A DNA stretch of 64,000 bases from Halovivax asiaticus JCM 14624 (GTDB lineage: Archaea; Halobacteriota; Halobacteria; Halobacteriales; Natrialbaceae): the NCBI RefSeq assembly GCF_000337515.1, contig NZ_AOIQ01000017.1, positions 1-64,000 of the forward strand, given 5' to 3'. Under the pieces are notes generated by a model. That model ran no database searches, was not told the origin of the DNA, and was given only the letters and a program-made list of their open reading frames with translations. Within the stretch, counting starts at the first letter, position 1. Each line of letters begins with the position of its first letter. Of the stretch, positions 62,508-64,000 are shown piece by piece. The translations under genes were made by a program, and so were the position numbers.

Positions 62508-62607
62508 TTTTTGTGCTGCGGGTTCGCCTCCGGCGAACCGCTTGCACAAAAACTTCGATGAAAAAGGCCGGCGGCTCCGCCGCCGGAGAACCGCTCGCTT
62601 CGCTCGC
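62508..62607. terminator. Compound terminator between convergent radA and a membrane-anchor gene
   Basis: An outer inverted repeat TTTTTGTGC (62508-62516) / GCACAAAAA (62544-62552) encloses GGTTCGCC-TCC-GGCGAACC (62521-62539). A short link ACTTCGATGAAAAA is followed by a second hairpin CCGGCGGC-TCC-GCCGCCGG (62568-62586) and a third, CCGC...GCGG, at 62591-62609. T-runs on both strands make it a good bidirectional terminator. Confidence 0.65.
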
Positions 62608-62613
62608 GGATGC

Positions 62614-63009
62614 TTACCGCTCCACCGCCGTGAGCGCCACCTGTCTGTGCTCGACGACGCGTTCGATCGCTTCCTTCTTGTCTTCGGGATCTTCGAGGCC
62701 ATCGAGCCATCGGCAGTCAGCGTAGAAGGTGACGAGCGCCGTGACCTCGTCGTCGGAGAGTCGACCGAGGTTCCCCCCGATCGAGGCGTAGACTGTTGGC
62801 GGTTCGACGCGTTCCGTAACCGCTTCGTACTGTTCATCGCCGATCATCTCCTCCAGATAGTCGTACGAGCGTAACTCGGCGGCAAGCGCTCCGCGCAGGC
62901 GGTCGGTTCGGTCGCGCTCACGCTTCCAGTACAGAATTCCGGACCCGACTGCGGTCGTGATCGAGCCGATGAGTGCCCCGAGCACGAAGCCGGTCGCGGT
63001 CGCCGCCAT
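62614..63009 (-). CDS. Hypothetical single-pass membrane protein
   Basis: A 131-residue protein with one N-terminal membrane helix (GFVLGALIGSITTAVGSGIL), a short basic cytosolic turn (YWKRERDRTDRLRG) and an acidic helical cytosolic domain (LAAELRSYDYLEEMIGDEQ, TALVTFYADCRWLDGLEDPEDKKEAIERV). It resembles the many small helix-anchored proteins of unknown role in haloarchaea and phages. It is convergent with radA. Confidence 0.7.
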   Translation of the reverse strand: MAATATGFVLGALIGSITTAVGSGILYWKRERDRTDRLRGALAAELRSYDYLEEMIGDEQYEAVTERVEPPTVYASIGGNLGRLSDDEVTALVTFYADCRWLDGLEDPEDKKEAIERVVEHRQVALTAVER

Positions 63010-63302
63010 AATCGACGGACGGTTGATTGCCGGGTATGCCTGGGCCTTGCAGAAGGGTGTCTAGCCCATTTTTCGCCGTCTTCGTCGCCGGAGTCGACTT
63101 CGGCGCCGTTCTGGGTGCCTTTTCGGTCAGACCGCCCACTCGATGCGCATCGCTGAGCTATCGCCCTCGAATGTATCAGTGCCGTCGTCACGTTCCATCG
63201 CCGACGATCTCTCCGGGAGCATGCTCATACGCATCTCTGCTGGTGTCTGGCTGCTTCCACAACCGCCATCACTGCGCTCTGTTCCGCGGTTACGACGGGC
63301 GT

Positions 63303-64000
63303 TCATCGCTGTGCGGTGGCTGTTGCGTCCACGAGGCGCTGTCTCTCGAGTTTCGGGACGATCTCTCGGCTGTCGAACGCGAGTGTATACTCGTAGAGGT
63401 CGGTCCGCTTGATCCGAGGCTTGTCCTCGTATTTTGGCCCTTTCCCGAACTGTACGACCTCGCGATAGGTATCACGCTGTTCCTCGGTTGGCGGGACATC
63501 GTGGAGGTGTCGGGCGATATACAGTGCACCGACGGTGTCCTCGGGTGATGGTTTTCCGTTCGAGCCGGCGGCGACGAAATATGCGTTCCGATCACTGTTC
63601 CGAAGGTAGTCTGCGACGGCTTTGCCGTTGGTCAGTCCACCGACGTAAATATCGACGTCGTCCCCGCCGGCCAGTCGGAGATCGGTGACCGCGTTTCCAC
63701 CGTTAGTCGACGTCATCGCCGTCGGTCGGCCAGCCACGTCGATATCCTGAACGAAACTCGGCGAGTTGAAGAAGTCGTATCCCGACTCGCCCTCGTAGTT
63801 TGGGCCGGACCCACCGCCGATCTTCGCCCGGGGATGACGCTTCTTGAAGTCGAGTTCGTTTCCCCGCTCTTCGGTGACGTAGACGTACTCTGCACCGTTG
63901 GCTAACAGCTCCGGTACAGTCGTCGAAAACTGGGCGACATCGACGACCACGTAGTTCCCAGGGGCTGGATCGTCGGGAATTTCCGCACGCGAGGGAATGA
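63303..64000 (-). CDS. 2-phosphosulfolactate phosphatase (ComB)-family protein, partial
   Basis: The frame stays open to the window edge, so the N-terminus lies outside. The visible 231 or so residues include PDDPAPGNYVVVDVAQFSTTVPELLANGAEYVYV, GGGSGPNYEGESGYDFFNSPSFV, TSTNGGNAVTDL and YFVAAGSNGKPSPEDTVGALYIARHL, which follow the ComB pattern (D-x-x-R/Q-x-S/T-T-x-x and the E-D-x-x-x-A motif). ComB makes sulfolactate in coenzyme M synthesis in methanogens; haloarchaeal homologues lack that pathway and have an unknown substrate. A conserved Arg of the first motif appears as Gln here. Confidence 0.8.
   Translation of the reverse strand, partial: IPSRAEIPDDPAPGNYVVVDVAQFSTTVPELLANGAEYVYVTEERGNELDFKKRHPRAKIGGGSGPNYEGESGYDFFNSPSFVQDIDVAGRPTAMTSTNGGNAVTDLRLAGGDDVDIYVGGLTNGKAVADYLRNSDRNAYFVAAGSNGKPSPEDTVGALYIARHLHDVPPTEEQRDTYREVVQFGKGPKYEDKPRIKRTDLYEYTLAFDSREIVPKLERQRLVDATATAQR

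Overview
The window is chromosomal DNA from a haloarchaeon (class Halobacteria). The evidence is high G+C, acidic proteins rich in Asp and Glu, TATA boxes about 25 bases upstream of start codons that imply leaderless mRNAs, twin-arginine lipoproteins, a PGF-CTERM protein, an intron-containing tRNA-Met, and typical haloarchaeal genes (doublet histone, RadA, NMD3, class I lysyl-tRNA synthetase, archaeal CCA-adding enzyme, PspAB, PitA, fused antiporter). The genus cannot be fixed from sequence reading alone.

Layout. 1-5.9 kb: a branched-chain-amino-acid-type ABC importer (binding protein, two permeases, two ATPases) followed by a cyclase-family hydrolase and a beta-keto acid cleavage enzyme, which together look like an uptake and catabolism operon. 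6-13.4 kb: a PRC-barrel protein, a tandem rhodanese, a one-subunit quinol-type nitric oxide reductase, and a cation/proton antiporter flanked by a small gene and a decayed copy of that gene's 3' half. 13.5-23.3 kb: a 1316-residue P-loop protein with a helical-repeat tail, a broken gene, a geranylgeranyl-reductase-like flavoprotein, an iron-type binding protein under a DtxR-like palindrome, a frameshifted double zinc ribbon and an MFS exporter. 23.8-30.3 kb: tRNA-Met, tRNA-Asn and tRNA-Arg genes, moaB, cca, and an RPA-histone-HDAC-family operon. 30.8-38 kb: an alpha/beta hydrolase, a PGF-CTERM protein and a very large secreted subtilase. 38.7-45.5 kb: pyrH-lysS, an M50/PDZ protease, and a PadR regulator divergent from pitA. 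45.6-52 kb: many small haloarchaeal proteins, a PHP phosphoesterase and a (TC)21 microsatellite. 52.4-64 kb: a tRNA-like gene, an XPD-like helicase, a Trm5/Taw2 methyltransferase, nmd3, htpX, a glycosyltransferase, pspAB, radA and a partial ComB-like gene.

The most unusual non-coding signal is a modular element next to two different tRNA loci 22 kb apart (tRNA-Arg at 30.2 kb and a tRNA-like gene at 52.4 kb). Each locus has a 24-base duplicate of the local tRNA 3' end. In front of the duplicate lies an inverted copy of the same T-arm, then a constant 15-base block, then a 30-base spacer whose ends pair differently at each locus, then a second constant 12-base block. The whole unit can fold as nested hairpins. 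Other signals are a perfect 30-base palindrome (6486-6515), a (TC)21 tract against a core promoter, tandem and dispersed TTCG-centred repeats, and hairpins of the same kind inside lysS. The most unusual protein is the 1316-residue P-loop protein. I see no CRISPR array, no rRNA, and no intact insertion sequence or integrase gene.
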